NCBI GenBank assembly: GCA_963929535.1
Contig: CAWVIZ010000001.1
Coordinates: 189,978-253,977, forward strand
Source of the DNA: Pullilachnospira sp963929535
Lineage (GTDB): Bacteria; Bacillota; Clostridia; Lachnospirales; Lachnospiraceae
Reading direction: 5' to 3'
Length of the DNA: 64,000 nucleotides
The position numbers and the translations under genes were made by a program. Positions 1 through 13,364 of the stretch are shown piece after piece. Within the stretch, counting starts at the first letter, position 1. Each line of letters begins with the position of its first letter. The notes under the pieces were generated by a model. It did no database searches, was not told the DNA's origin, and saw nothing but the letters and a program-made list of their open reading frames with translations.

Positions 1-161
1 AGATAATCCGGTGTGAAGAAACGATATACCGCATACGCGATACCTGCCACAGCCGCCACAGCACCCAGAATAGCCAGTACCCAGACAATTACATTTTTGC
101 ACTTCTCTTCTTCTTTTTCGTTTTTCTTCAGTAAATCAACCAGCTCATCAAATTTATTCAT
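1..161 (-). CDS. Small single-pass membrane protein, 3' part missing
   Basis: About 53 residues are visible before the gene runs off the window edge. The N-terminus (MNKFDELVDLLKKNEK) is highly charged and looks like an amphipathic helix. A hydrophobic stretch at residues 24-44 (VIVWVLAILGAVAAVAGIAY) reads as one membrane segment. The upstream sequence AGAGGACGG is a modest ribosome-binding site. I do not recognise a function. The gene lies downstream of pcrA in the same orientation, separated from it by the 51-bp repeat array. Confidence 0.7.
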   Translation of the reverse strand, partial: MNKFDELVDLLKKNEKEEEKCKNVIVWVLAILGAVAAVAGIAYAVYRFFTPDY

Positions 162-286
162 GCTGAACACCGTCCTCTCTTAAAAACTTATGGTTATTAT
201 ACCACCATTTGTCTGAATTTACCACTAAAAAGATAAAATATTAAGCGGCTTCCGCAGCAGCAGTTCCGTCCTTGGCTGTTCCGCCG

Positions 287-482
287 GAATGTGTGCCAGC
301 AGCACACATTCCGGGCTGACCGGAACCAGGCACAGAACGCTGTATGCCTGCGTCACACATTCCGAACAGACCGGAGCCAGGCACAGACCGCTGTATATCT
401 GCGTCACGCATTCCGAACTAACCGAAGCCAGGCACACAGAACGCTGTATGCCCGCGTCACACATTCCGAACAGACCGGAGCG
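287..482. repeat. 51-bp tandem repeat array 1 (about 3.5 units) plus hairpin
   Basis: The motif CATTCCG recurs at 307, 358, 409 and 462, giving periods of 51, 51 and 53 bp. The array begins with a perfect 11-bp hairpin, GGAATGTGTGC and its complement, at 287-313. It ends five bases before the pcrA stop codon. The unit aligns in the same register with the reverse complement of the 51-bp unit at 49.1 kb (shared GACCGGAGC and AGACCGCTGT). There are no unique spacers, so it is not CRISPR. Open frames through it are by-products of the repeat length being divisible by three. Confidence 0.85.
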
Positions 483-486
483 CTCC

Positions 487-2700
487 TCACACCTTCTTCA
501 GCTTGGCAAAGGATGCGAACATCTTTTTTACGCCCACCTTATCAAAATCCACAGTTACCTCGTAGTCTTTACCGCCCTCTGCAACAGCAGTCACCGTCCC
601 CGTGCCGAACTTTACGTGACGTACCGTATCTCCCACGCCGTAATCCAGTCCCTGAGATTTTTTCACTTCAAACTGCCTGGGTGAAAAAGAATCCTGACGG
701 TACACCTGACGCATTCGGGCATAAGTACTGCTGGGCTTTGGCATTTCCACTGTTTTTCTGGGAGCTTCCTTCCTTCCCAGTTCCACCAGCTCCCTGGGAA
801 TCTCCCGGATAAACCGGGATACCTTGTTGTACTGGGTTTCTCCCCGGATCATCCGCTGCTGAGCTGCGGAAAGCGTCAGCTCCTTCATGGCCCTGGTGAT
901 CCCCACGTAACACAGCCGCCGCTCCTCCTCCAGCTCCATGGGATCATCTCCCACAATGGTCATATAGCTGGGGAAAATCCCGTCTTCCATACCTGCCAGG
1001 TATACATTGGGAAATTCCAGTCCTTTGGCGCTGTGAAGAGTCATCATCAGCACCCTGTCATCGTTGTCATCCACAGAATCAATATCCGCGATCAGGGCCA
1101 CTTCCGCCAGAAAACCGTTCAGCGAAGGTTCCTGGGCCTCCTGCTCATAGGATACCACCTTGGAAATAAACTCGTTGATATTATCGATCCTGGTCTGGGC
1201 CTCTTCCGTATTCTCCGCCTCCAGTTCCGCCACATAACCTGTCTCTTCAATGATCTTATTCAGCAGTTCCGATACCGACAGATACTCCACCTGGCTGCGG
1301 AATTTCTGGATAAAATCCACAAAGGGACGTACTTTGGCGGCACTTCTCCCCAGAGAGGGAATCTGATCCGCCTCTTTCAGCGCGTCATAAAAGCTGATCT
1401 CCAGCTCATCGGCGTAATCCTGTACCCGGGAGAGGGTCGTGGCGCCGATTCCTCTTTTGGGAACATTGATGATCCGGCGCACTGCCACATCATCCCTGGC
1501 ATTGTCAATGGTCTTCAGATACGCCAGCAGATCCTTGATCTCTTTTCTGGCATAGAAATTTACCCCTCCTACAATCTTATAGGGTATGTTTGCCAGGATG
1601 AATTTCTCCTCAAACAGACGGGATTGGGCGTTGGTACGGTATAAAATGGCACAGTCCTTATATGTATATCTTCCCTCCCGCACCTTTTGGGCTATATCCC
1701 CGGCAATATACTCCGCCTCCTCATACCCGCTTAAAAACTGACGGAAATGCAGCGGCGCCCCTTCCTCATTATCAGTCCACAGAGTTTTATCCTTCCGGCC
1801 ATGATTATTTTTGATCACCTGGTTGGCCGCATTCAAAATATTCTGGGTGGAGCGGTAATTCTGCTCCAGCTTTATCACCCGGGCATCGGGAAATACCTTC
1901 TCATACCCCAGGATATTTCCTATATTCGCTCCCCGGAATTTGTAAATGGACTGATCATCGTCTCCAACCACGCACAGATTCCGGTATTTGGATGCCAGAA
2001 GGCTGACAAACTGAAACTGAGCGGTATTGGTATCCTGATACTCATCCACCATGATATATTTGAACCGTTCCTGATAATAGTCCAGTACCTCGGGAACACT
2101 CTGAAAGAGCTCTACCGTTTTCACGATCAGATCATCAAAATCCAGCGCGTTGTTCTGCCACAGCTGTTTCTGATATGCCGCATAAACCCGGGCCGTAGTC
2201 TGCAGGCCCCAGTCCGATGCCGCGTTCAGCTTAAATTCCTCCGGAGATACCAGCTCGTCCTTGGCGGAAGATATGGCAGCCATCAGCGTCCGTTCCTTAT
2301 ACAGCTTGGTATCAATGTTCAGCCTCTTGCAGATATCCTTGATCACCGTTTTCTGATCATCTGTGTCGTAGATGGTAAAATTATTGTCATATCCCAGCCG
2401 GTCAATATACCGGCGCAGGATCCGTACACAGCTGGAGTGGAACGTACTGACCCAGATACTCTCCGAACCAAATCCCACGATCTTATCCACCCGCTCCCGC
2501 ATCTCCTGAGCGGCTTTATTGGTAAAGGTGATGGCCATGATATTCCAGGGATTCACCCCTTTTTCTTCTATTAAATAAGCAATCCTGTGAGTCAGCACTC
2601 TGGTCTTCCCGGAACCGGCTCCTGCCAGGATCAGTACCGGTCCTTCTGTATGGTACACCGCCTCCTGCTGTCTGGGATTCAATCCTTCAAATTTACTCAT
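487..2700 (-). CDS. pcrA: ATP-dependent DNA helicase PcrA/UvrD
   Basis: Superfamily 1 3'-5' DNA helicase of 737 residues, the usual size, acting in nucleotide excision repair, mismatch repair and clearing of RecA filaments. Visible motifs are the Q motif LNPRQQEAV (7-15), Walker A AGAGSGKT (26-33), Walker B MVDEYQDT, QNYRST, and the late helicase motifs around MTLHSAKGLEF and VGITRAM. The C-terminal 40 residues (DYEVTVDFDKVGVKKMF) form the RNA-polymerase-binding Tudor-like tail of PcrA. I chose ATG at 2700 because GGAGGAGATT lies just upstream and the conserved family sequence starts there. The frame stays open up to 2961, but that extension has no family resemblance. Confidence 0.96.
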   Translation of the reverse strand: MSKFEGLNPRQQEAVYHTEGPVLILAGAGSGKTRVLTHRIAYLIEEKGVNPWNIMAITFTNKAAQEMRERVDKIVGFGSESIWVSTFHSSCVRILRRYIDRLGYDNNFTIYDTDDQKTVIKDICKRLNIDTKLYKERTLMAAISSAKDELVSPEEFKLNAASDWGLQTTARVYAAYQKQLWQNNALDFDDLIVKTVELFQSVPEVLDYYQERFKYIMVDEYQDTNTAQFQFVSLLASKYRNLCVVGDDDQSIYKFRGANIGNILGYEKVFPDARVIKLEQNYRSTQNILNAANQVIKNNHGRKDKTLWTDNEEGAPLHFRQFLSGYEEAEYIAGDIAQKVREGRYTYKDCAILYRTNAQSRLFEEKFILANIPYKIVGGVNFYARKEIKDLLAYLKTIDNARDDVAVRRIINVPKRGIGATTLSRVQDYADELEISFYDALKEADQIPSLGRSAAKVRPFVDFIQKFRSQVEYLSVSELLNKIIEETGYVAELEAENTEEAQTRIDNINEFISKVVSYEQEAQEPSLNGFLAEVALIADIDSVDDNDDRVLMMTLHSAKGLEFPNVYLAGMEDGIFPSYMTIVGDDPMELEEERRLCYVGITRAMKELTLSAAQQRMIRGETQYNKVSRFIREIPRELVELGRKEAPRKTVEMPKPSSTYARMRQVYRQDSFSPRQFEVKKSQGLDYGVGDTVRHVKFGTGTVTAVAEGGKDYEVTVDFDKVGVKKMFASFAKLKKV

Positions 2701-3012
2701 AATCTCCTCCGTCCTCACACCGCCGCTCCGGCCGATACGTTGACCAGCCTGGCAGCAATCTTCTTCGTCCATGATCCACTGCAGTTCCGCTCCCGTATGT
2801 TCCTGCCGCAAAACTTTCGCATACGCTGACAGGAATACCGCCATATCAGAAACCCGCTTCCCAGCCGCCCTGCCGGAACATTCCGCATACACCGGACAGC
2901 AGGGCCGCGCTATTTTATCGCAGCGTTCATTCATCATACCATGTCCCCAAAAGGAAGTCAATGTATTGTAAATGCGGCTCGGCTTCCCTGTATTTCACCG
3001 CAGAAAAAAATG

Positions 3013-3041
3013 TTTACAAATAGTATTAAAAACTATATAAT
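3013..3041 (+). promoter_or_regulatory. Sigma-A promoter for DUF1836 gene
   Basis: TTTACA at 3013-3018, a 17-bp spacer and a perfect TATAAT at 3036-3041, 22 bases before the start codon of the downstream gene. Confidence 0.8.
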
Positions 3042-3062
3042 AAGGCTTAAAGAGGTGATAAA

Positions 3063-3656
3063 ATGACAATTGACACAAAAGATATGCTGAACAGTATTCT
3101 GGAGAGTATTTCCCGGATTGATTACATCAAACCGGAAAGCATCCCCAATATTCCATTATATATGGATCAGGTGACCACCTTCATGGATGCACAGCTTTCT
3201 TCCTCCAAACGATATGCAGAGGACAAGATCCTGACCAAGACCATGATCAACAATTACGCGAAAAATGATCTTCTTCCGCCGCCCCAGAAGAAAAAATATT
3301 CCAAGGAGCATCTGCTGCTTCTGATCTTTATTTATTATTTTAAAAATATTCTCTCCATCACGGATATTCAGTCTCTGCTGAATCCCATCACTGAGAAGTA
3401 TTTCTCAGGAGAGAATCCTCTGACCCTTACGGATATTTACAATGAGGTGTTCAGCCTGGAAAAGGAACAGATAGAAGTAATGAAAAAAGATCTGGCCCAA
3501 CGTTATGAGCTTTCCCAAAATACCTTTTCCCAGGCAACGGAGGAAGACAGGGAGTTCCTGAAAACCTTTTCTTTTATCTGTATGCTGAGCTTTGACGTAT
3601 ACGTAAAAAAACAGATTATTGAAAAATTGATCGACCAGCTTCCCAGGAAAAAATAA
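3063..3656 (+). CDS. DUF1836 domain protein
   Basis: A 197-residue cytosolic protein of the DUF1836 family, found in Firmicutes and suspected to be a MerR-like DNA-binding regulator; its role is not established. The helical segment KRYAEDKILTKTMINNYAKNDLLPPPQKKKYSKEH contains the conserved 'NY.K..L...P.KK.Y' core that resembles a winged-helix recognition region (about 49-85). AGAGGTGATAAA precedes the ATG. It is monocistronic, with its own promoter and a terminator shared with the converging dehydrogenase gene. No membrane segments or enzymatic motifs are visible. Confidence 0.85.
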   Translation: MTIDTKDMLNSILESISRIDYIKPESIPNIPLYMDQVTTFMDAQLSSSKRYAEDKILTKTMINNYAKNDLLPPPQKKKYSKEHLLLLIFIYYFKNILSITDIQSLLNPITEKYFSGENPLTLTDIYNEVFSLEKEQIEVMKKDLAQRYELSQNTFSQATEEDREFLKTFSFICMLSFDVYVKKQIIEKLIDQLPRKK

Positions 3657-3738
3657 AAGGGATGCCGCCTCACCTTACTCTTCCCGACAGCTTGTACGGA
3701 ACTGGAAGATGATCTGGAAGGGCAGCATCCCTTTTTTA
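3655..3738. terminator. Bidirectional terminator-like stem
   Basis: AAAAGGGATGC at 3655 pairs with GCATCCCTTTTTT ending near 3738, with a long loop. It sits between two converging genes and carries a T-run on the plus strand and A-run on the other side. Confidence 0.6.
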
Positions 3739-3751
3739 AACCTGTTCTGTC

Positions 3752-4762
3752 TCATACTCCCCGTTTTGTGCCAAAAGCGCCGGATTCTGCCGCTTTCCAC
3801 CGGGGATGCTGATAAACTTCCGGATTTGCCACAGCAGGCCATTTTTCTCCATGCATTACCGCAATACATCCCTCCGCGCACATGACAGCTGCCCGGACGG
3901 CAGCCTCCCGGGTCAGCGCCGCACTGTGAGGGGAAATGATCAGATTGGGGGCCGAACACAGTGGATTATCTGCGCACAGCGGCTCCTCCACCGTAACATC
4001 CAAACCGGCTCCGGCAATCACTCCCTCTTTCAATGCCTGGACAAGCGCCGTCTCATCCACAATCCCACCCCGGGCACAATTGATCAGAAGCGCTTCCCGC
4101 TTCATAAGCCGGAGCTGTTCCATCCCCAGCAGGCCTCTTGTATCTTTATTCAACGGCGCATGGATAGTAACTATATCACTTTCGGCCAAAAGCCGGGACA
4201 AGTGGCCGCAGTATCTGCCTCCGTTTTCTTCCACCTTCTCTCGGGAAGTATGGGGCGCATAAGCAAGAATCTTCATTCCCATTGCCTGACACAGCCGTCC
4301 CACCCGCTTTCCAATATCACCGTACCCGATGATTCCCACTGTCCTTCCCCGAAGTTCAAAGCTTTTTCCGCTGTTCCGGATCTCAAAATTTCCTTTCACA
4401 GTCTCATTGTGGCATTCCACCAAATTGGAGGCCAGCGCAAACATCAGCGCAAGAGTATGCTCAGCCACGGAATCCGCATTACAGTGTGGTGCGATCACCA
4501 CCGGAATTCCCCTCTCGTTGGCGGCTTCAATATCAATGCTGTCATAACCAATGCCAGAGCGGCCTATCACCTGAAGTCTTGGCGCTGCCTGGATTTCCTC
4601 CCGACTCATATGGCCAATTCGAACGATCACACAGGCGGCATCCCGCAGCTCTTCCAGATAATTACTGGGATTTCCATCATTGGCCACATAGATTTCTCCC
4701 TCTTTCGCCAAAGGTTCATAGCCGGCCGTACACAGTGCCTGTGTCATAATAATTTTACTCAT
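3752..4762 (-). CDS. D-isomer-specific 2-hydroxyacid dehydrogenase
   Basis: A 336-residue NAD-dependent dehydrogenase of the D-2-hydroxyacid/phosphoglycerate dehydrogenase family. The NAD fold is marked by IIGYGDIG (144-151), followed by the catalytic Arg in NCARGG (Arg231), Glu in VEEP (259-260) and His in SPHSA (His279). There is no C-terminal ACT domain, so it is a short-type enzyme. The exact substrate (3-phosphoglycerate, glyoxylate/hydroxypyruvate or another 2-keto acid) cannot be told from sequence. The start at 4762 is preceded by GGAAGGGG; a longer open frame to 4843 lacks family similarity. No pathway partners adjoin it. Confidence 0.88.
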   Translation of the reverse strand: MSKIIMTQALCTAGYEPLAKEGEIYVANDGNPSNYLEELRDAACVIVRIGHMSREEIQAAPRLQVIGRSGIGYDSIDIEAANERGIPVVIAPHCNADSVAEHTLALMFALASNLVECHNETVKGNFEIRNSGKSFELRGRTVGIIGYGDIGKRVGRLCQAMGMKILAYAPHTSREKVEENGGRYCGHLSRLLAESDIVTIHAPLNKDTRGLLGMEQLRLMKREALLINCARGGIVDETALVQALKEGVIAGAGLDVTVEEPLCADNPLCSAPNLIISPHSAALTREAAVRAAVMCAEGCIAVMHGEKWPAVANPEVYQHPRWKAAESGAFGTKRGV

Positions 4763-5047
4763 AAATTCCCCTTCCTTTCCAGCTCCAGAAGCATCCGGAT
4801 GTTTCCAGGGACACATACTGCCAGTCTCCGGAGAATCCATCATCTGAATGTTTTTTCGGTCTTATCTTTCTGCTTTCATCCCCTCAAAACATTATTATTA
4901 CATTCCATTTTTATAGTAACAGAAACACATGTTAAACGCAACTCATCCGAAAAATCTGAAAATTATTCGGGAAGATAAGGCAGATGACAACCGGAAAAAG
5001 AAGCAAACATGAAAGCGGAATTGGCTGAAAATCCCGAAACGGACAGC
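4763..5047. other. Intergenic, no gene seen
   Basis: AT-rich spacer between the dehydrogenase and the rRNA operon terminator. It must contain the dehydrogenase promoter; a TATAAA on the minus strand near 4910 is the best but weak candidate. Confidence 0.4.
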
Positions 5048-5072
5048 AAAAAAACCTGGAGAATCTCCAGGC
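5048..5072 (-). terminator. rRNA operon terminator
   Basis: On the minus strand CCTGGAGA pairs with TCTCCAGG and is followed by seven T residues. It lies about 220 bases beyond the 3' end of 23S rRNA and ends the operon. No 5S gene lies between 23S and this terminator. A further hairpin at about 5208-5250 (GTTCGAT/ATCGAAC) probably belongs to rRNA processing. Confidence 0.85.
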
Positions 5073-5290
5073 TTATATCATCTATTACAACTATTCATTT
5101 ATTAAATGTACCTTCAAAACTGCATATACAACTTTCATCCATTCTCTTCCGCGTCAACCACTTACCTGCTTCCGGCTTTCTTCTGTCTTTCCTCCGCTTC
5201 TGTCTTCGGAAGTTCGATCTCGCTACGCTCTATCGAACGACCTTCCGACTAAGCTTCAGCCTTCGACTTCGTCCCGCCTTCCGCAAGTCT

Positions 5291-8177
<2,887 letters not shown>

Positions 8178-8772
8178 TTCCGTTTCTATAGCGTTAAAAA
8201 CGGTTGGTTCCTCGCGTTTTTCATGTTTTCCATGAATGAGTTTTGATTCATTATCTGTAAGTTTACCTCTCAGATAACTCCTCGGATGTCTTTTCCTATC
8301 TCTAAAACGTTTGACGTTTCTTGGATACTCGTTTTTTGTATATGCAGTTTTCAAGGTACATCAGGATGAGAGCGCATCGGAAAACGAAAGTGTGTGGCAA
8401 GCTCGCTTGCCTGAGCACTTTTGTTTGGAGATGCATTGGCATGCAATGCCATGACCGAACGGGCTTTGCCCGTGAGGTTCTCATCCGTCCCCTTCCGGGG
8501 AACTTTTCTGACTGATGTTTATCAGTCATCAGAATCAAAAAACATCTTTTTCAACTCTGATCACTGGTAAAGACCATCGTGATGAGCACTTAGCGCTGGT
8601 CTTTTCAGCGCTTACGTGCGACACATGCAAAGCACTTAGCGAAGCTTGCTGAGCTTAGTACTTTGCGGCTATCATATCAGCACTTCCCTGCTGTTTCAGG
8701 TTGACAGCCTCAGCGTTCCCGCCTCTGTCTGTTCTATCTGTAAAAGCATTTTCCCCTGCTTTCTTTTTTAGG
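8178..8772 (-). other. 5S-23S spacer, no tRNA seen
   Basis: A spacer of about 595 bases. I looked for tRNA-like clover leaves (Ile, Ala) and TTCGA T-loops and found none. It contains several short hairpins (GCAAGC/GCTTGC, CGGGC/GCCCG, CCCC/GGGG) that could be processing signals. Confidence 0.5.
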
Positions 8773-8891
8773 GTTCCGGCAGCCACCTGCTCTCCCACAC
8801 CGTCTCCAGTGCAGTACCATCGGCCGCATAGGTCTTAACCGTCGTGTTCGGGATGGATACGGGTGTTTCCCCTACGCGCATCGCCGCCGGA
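8773..8891 (-). rRNA. 5S ribosomal RNA located between 16S and 23S
   Basis: The minus strand reads GGCGATGCGCGTAGGGG, then ACACCCGTATCCATCCCGAA and ends GTGGCTGCCGGAA, the characteristic 5S helices and loop A. The length of about 119 bases is normal. The spacer to the 16S 3' end is only about 65 bases and holds no tRNA. Confidence 0.93.
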
Positions 8892-8950
8892 AGGTTCGTT
8901 ATCAATCTTACCTGATAACTCAACAGTAAAACACATTCTCCTACTCATTT

Positions 8951-10490
<1,540 letters not shown>

Positions 10491-10704
10491 AATGTGTTTG
10501 TCCGTTCAAGATCAACTCTTGGCTAATCTATCCCTTTTTACTGTTTTAAGGATCTTTCGATCGTTCGTTAATGATTTTAGAACTTTCGAGGAATGTGTTT
10601 CACTGTTCAGTTATCAATGTTCTTTCGGAAAGCATTCCATCCAATGCTGCTTTCGCAGTCTGTCAGGATGCATTTCCTTGGTTCTGCCTTGCGACAGCTT
10701 TGAC

Positions 10705-10910
10705 ATTTTATCATGTTGTTTTTGCTTTGTCAAGAACTTTTTTCAAGTTTTTTATCTCTCAATTTCTTGCCTCAGCAGCAACTCTGATAGTCTATCATGC
10801 TATTTTGCATTTGTCAAGAACTTTTTCTTATTTTTTCATTCTGACTTTATGCTCAGCTGTCCCTCTCACGACAGCTCAATTAGAATAGCACATTCATTTC
10901 CGTCTGTCAA
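10705..10910 (-). promoter_or_regulatory. Three tandem rRNA promoters
   Basis: Read on the minus strand, each has TTGACA and a 17-bp spacer. P1 (10882-10910) has TATTCT, P2 (10789-10817) has TAGACT and P3 (10705-10733) has TAAAAT. P2 and P3 share the context GTTCTTGACAAA, suggesting duplication. The 16S gene begins about 215 bases downstream of P3. Confidence 0.85.
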
Positions 10911-11496
10911 CAACATTTTACGTTTTTTTCAAAAATTCCGCAACAGTCCGATTAATCCGACAAACACACCCACTTAATTCGTTGTCCGCAGAAATAAATA
11001 GGGTGATCTGCCATAAAATACGGAGATCTTTCTGTATAAAGGGACTGTCGGCTAATATCGAATTTTCTCTCTGACCTGCAGGGAAGAGACCCCCACAGAA
11101 TTCGGTTTTAAGATCTGAATTCTCTATCGGATTGTCTCTTCCTTTTTATACATCTTATTTCCCGGCACAAAACTCCCTTGTTTTGATTTTGAAGTGCCTC
11201 CGTCAGCTAAGCCGTTTTCGGCTCCCTTCTTCACGCCGGTCATCCGCGTTGGACTCTTCCTTTTGTTCTTCCCTCCGTTTGTTGATCCTCATCGCTTTAT
11301 TCCGGTATGGATTCTTTTCCGTATTGTATTTATCAGGTCATCTGGATTTACGTTCACAGCCGGTGCTGTCCGCGCAGCCATAAATCTCCATCGCCTGGGG
11401 GGCTGCCCTCCTGCTCTTTTCCTGCTCTTTGCCCCCCGCCCGAATATGCCCCGTTTTCCTTCCGTCATGACAGATGGAAAAGGAAGAGTATGAGTT
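10911..11496. other. Intergenic, no convincing gene
   Basis: Roughly 590 bases upstream of the rRNA promoters. Open frames on both strands are short, biased by pyrimidine-rich sequence and lack ribosome-binding sites. A minus-strand frame near 11220-11390 with an internal TGA could be a decayed gene end, but I cannot support that. Confidence 0.4.
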
Positions 11497-12720
11497 CTAC
11501 TCAGATACTTTCACAAAAACTTCCTCATCAAAGGTAAGCCTGTCTCCTTCCAGATAAATATCAATATTGTCCCAATCCTGCTCTTCTTCTGTAAGCGAAT
11601 TTGTATAATGGTAAATCGTATCTGTTCGGATACTGTCCTGTGCAGAAGCATCATAAAACCCGTACCAGATTGGGATCGGAACCCCATTCTCATCATCGCT
11701 GGCCAGACAGAAAAGATCTCCAGCCGTAAATATCAGATAGCAGTCACTTTCCTGAGATTCCCAGGTTCCCAGGAGATTCCCGTACATCGCCGTTACATCT
11801 TCCTCCCAGCTGACCTCCGGTACATAAAAGCTTTGGATCGATTCACTTTCTGTCCGTTCTCCGCTGTAGTCCATCACAGTTGTTACACGCGTTTCATTTC
11901 CCTGTTTCTGATAGGTATATGTGTATTCCAGTTTGCATTCTCCATCCACATAGTCTGCCTGTCTGCAAAGATTTCCCTCACTGTCATAATCGTTCAGAAA
12001 TTCCCTTGTCCAATCCTCTGATTCACTGATATTTCTGATCAGCCGGCCATTTTCATCGTACTCCAGGCGATAAGCAATACCCGTCCCCGCAGCCGTACCG
12101 GAGGCTGTTCGTGTCTCCTCATCCCACTCATACACAATCTGTTCCGTAACTACTGCAGAAGGCGTCTGATACTCAGGGCTCCGGCCATCTGTCGTACCAT
12201 TATAGCCCACGCGCAGAGTCTGGTACTTCTGCAAAATCCCCTGCGAGTCCATAACTTCCGCTATGATGGTCGCTGAATATCCTCCCCCTCCACTAAAAGG
12301 ATACGTATACCTTTTTTTCATTCCGTCTTCATATTCAGACAATACCAGCAAAATGTTTCTTGGCGGATCTTCCTGCGGTTCCGGAATCATAAGCCTCTGT
12401 CTTCCATACTGATCATATCCATAATATTGATCACCCAGCAATGTATCCGATGAATCGAATATGGTTTCCCCCAACAATAACCGGCTGGTATCCACCTCCC
12501 CTGCGGTCTCTTCTTCCCTTTTTTCCTCCGCAGCCTCCCCTGCGGCCGCTTCCTGTTCTTCCTGTTCAGCCAATGGTTCTTCCGTATCCCCATCCGACTT
12601 CGTTATCTCCTGCTGCAGGACCCGTTCCGCGATCTCCCCAAAGTCCCCGCAGCCTGTCCATACGATCGCCGCCGCAGCCACAAAACCGCTGCCCATCCAT
12701 CTCCAAATCCTTCTTCTCAT
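11497..12720 (-). CDS. Hypothetical lipoprotein
   Basis: A 407-residue predicted lipoprotein of unknown function. Arginine residues 2-4 and 7 are followed by a hydrophobic stretch and WTGC, a lipobox-like cleavage site near residue 24. A Glu/Ala-rich linker follows (about 35-75). The middle has YD-repeat-like segments (YDENGRLIRN, YDSEGNLCRQ) reminiscent of beta-strand cell-surface proteins, and the C-terminus (DRLTFDEEVFVKV) resembles a lipocalin-like or DUF end. ATG at 12720 is preceded by GAGGAGGGAGAAT, a strong site, so the longer frame to 12798 is rejected. It appears to be monocistronic. Confidence 0.8.
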   Translation of the reverse strand: MRRRIWRWMGSGFVAAAAIVWTGCGDFGEIAERVLQQEITKSDGDTEEPLAEQEEQEAAAGEAAEEKREEETAGEVDTSRLLLGETIFDSSDTLLGDQYYGYDQYGRQRLMIPEPQEDPPRNILLVLSEYEDGMKKRYTYPFSGGGGYSATIIAEVMDSQGILQKYQTLRVGYNGTTDGRSPEYQTPSAVVTEQIVYEWDEETRTASGTAAGTGIAYRLEYDENGRLIRNISESEDWTREFLNDYDSEGNLCRQADYVDGECKLEYTYTYQKQGNETRVTTVMDYSGERTESESIQSFYVPEVSWEEDVTAMYGNLLGTWESQESDCYLIFTAGDLFCLASDDENGVPIPIWYGFYDASAQDSIRTDTIYHYTNSLTEEEQDWDNIDIYLEGDRLTFDEEVFVKVSE

Positions 12721-12851
12721 ATTCTCCCTCCTCTGTTTTCCGAACTTTAAAATTCTGTTCCCGAGCCACAGAATTTTCTCGTTCTTACAGTTCTCCACCG
12801 GGCAGCTTATGTCTATGGAAAGTCATCTGATCAAAAAAATCACGTCCTGCA

Positions 12852-12890
12852 TAAAAAAAGAGAGGCGGCAAATCAGCCGCAACTCTCTTA
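12852..12890 (-). terminator. Terminator of the yerC-like gene
   Basis: Minus strand: AAGAGAG..GCGGC pairs with GCCGC..CTCTT, followed by a T-run. Confidence 0.85.
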
Positions 12891-12907
12891 ATTTCCAACC
12901 GGATCAC

Positions 12908-13198
12908 TTATTCCAGACCGATTCGGTTAAACACCATCTCATAACCATCATTCCCATAAGTAAGGGAACGGTTCACACGGCTGATGGTCGCAGTGGATGC
13001 ACCGGTCTTCTCTGAAATCTCCAGGTAAGTCTTCTTCTGCCTCAGCATACGTGCCACTTCAAACCTCTGAGATAAGGATAAAAGTTCATTGATCGTGCAT
13101 ACATCCTCAAAAAAAGTATAGCACTCCTCCTTATTCTCCAAACTTAAAATCGCCTCAAACAAATGATCCACAGCTTCTGTATGTATTTTTTTGCTCAT
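12908..13198 (-). CDS. YerC/YecD family TrpR-like regulator
   Basis: A 96-residue DNA-binding protein of the YerC/YecD family, related to the TrpR repressor fold. The helix-turn-helix is LEISEKTGASTATISRVNRSL (about 59-79), preceded by the helical LLSLSQRFEVARML segment. Its regulatory target is not known; family members occur singly across Firmicutes. AAGGAGAGGCT precedes ATG at 13198. It has its own promoter and terminator. Confidence 0.9.
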   Translation of the reverse strand: MSKKIHTEAVDHLFEAILSLENKEECYTFFEDVCTINELLSLSQRFEVARMLRQKKTYLEISEKTGASTATISRVNRSLTYGNDGYEMVFNRIGLE

Positions 13199-13277
13199 AG
13201 CCTCTCCTTCTAGCCCCCTATAACTTTCTCGGTTCTGTTCCTTGCTTTCATCCCCGGCAGTTACAAACTACTTTTTA

Positions 13278-13305
13278 ATTTTAACACATTAGCCTGGAAA
13301 AGCAA
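13278..13305 (-). promoter_or_regulatory. Promoter of the yerC-like gene
   Basis: TTGCTT (complement of 13300-13305), a 16-bp spacer and TAAAAT (complement of 13278-13283). Confidence 0.6.
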
Positions 13306-13364
13306 CCCATTTTAGAAAAGTTTCTTACTTTATACGCCGCCCGCTCCCCTGGTCCGGCGTTCCT

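Noticed and set aside
287..482. CRISPR array
   Set aside because: Units are contiguous with no spacers, and no cas genes are present.
2701..2961. N-terminal extension of pcrA (87 residues)
   Set aside because: No resemblance to PcrA proteins, and a strong GGAGGAGATT lies directly before the internal ATG at 2700.
11132..11493. Plus-strand frames upstream of the rRNA operon
   Set aside because: Pyrimidine-rich low-complexity sequence, no ribosome-binding site and no recognisable domain.
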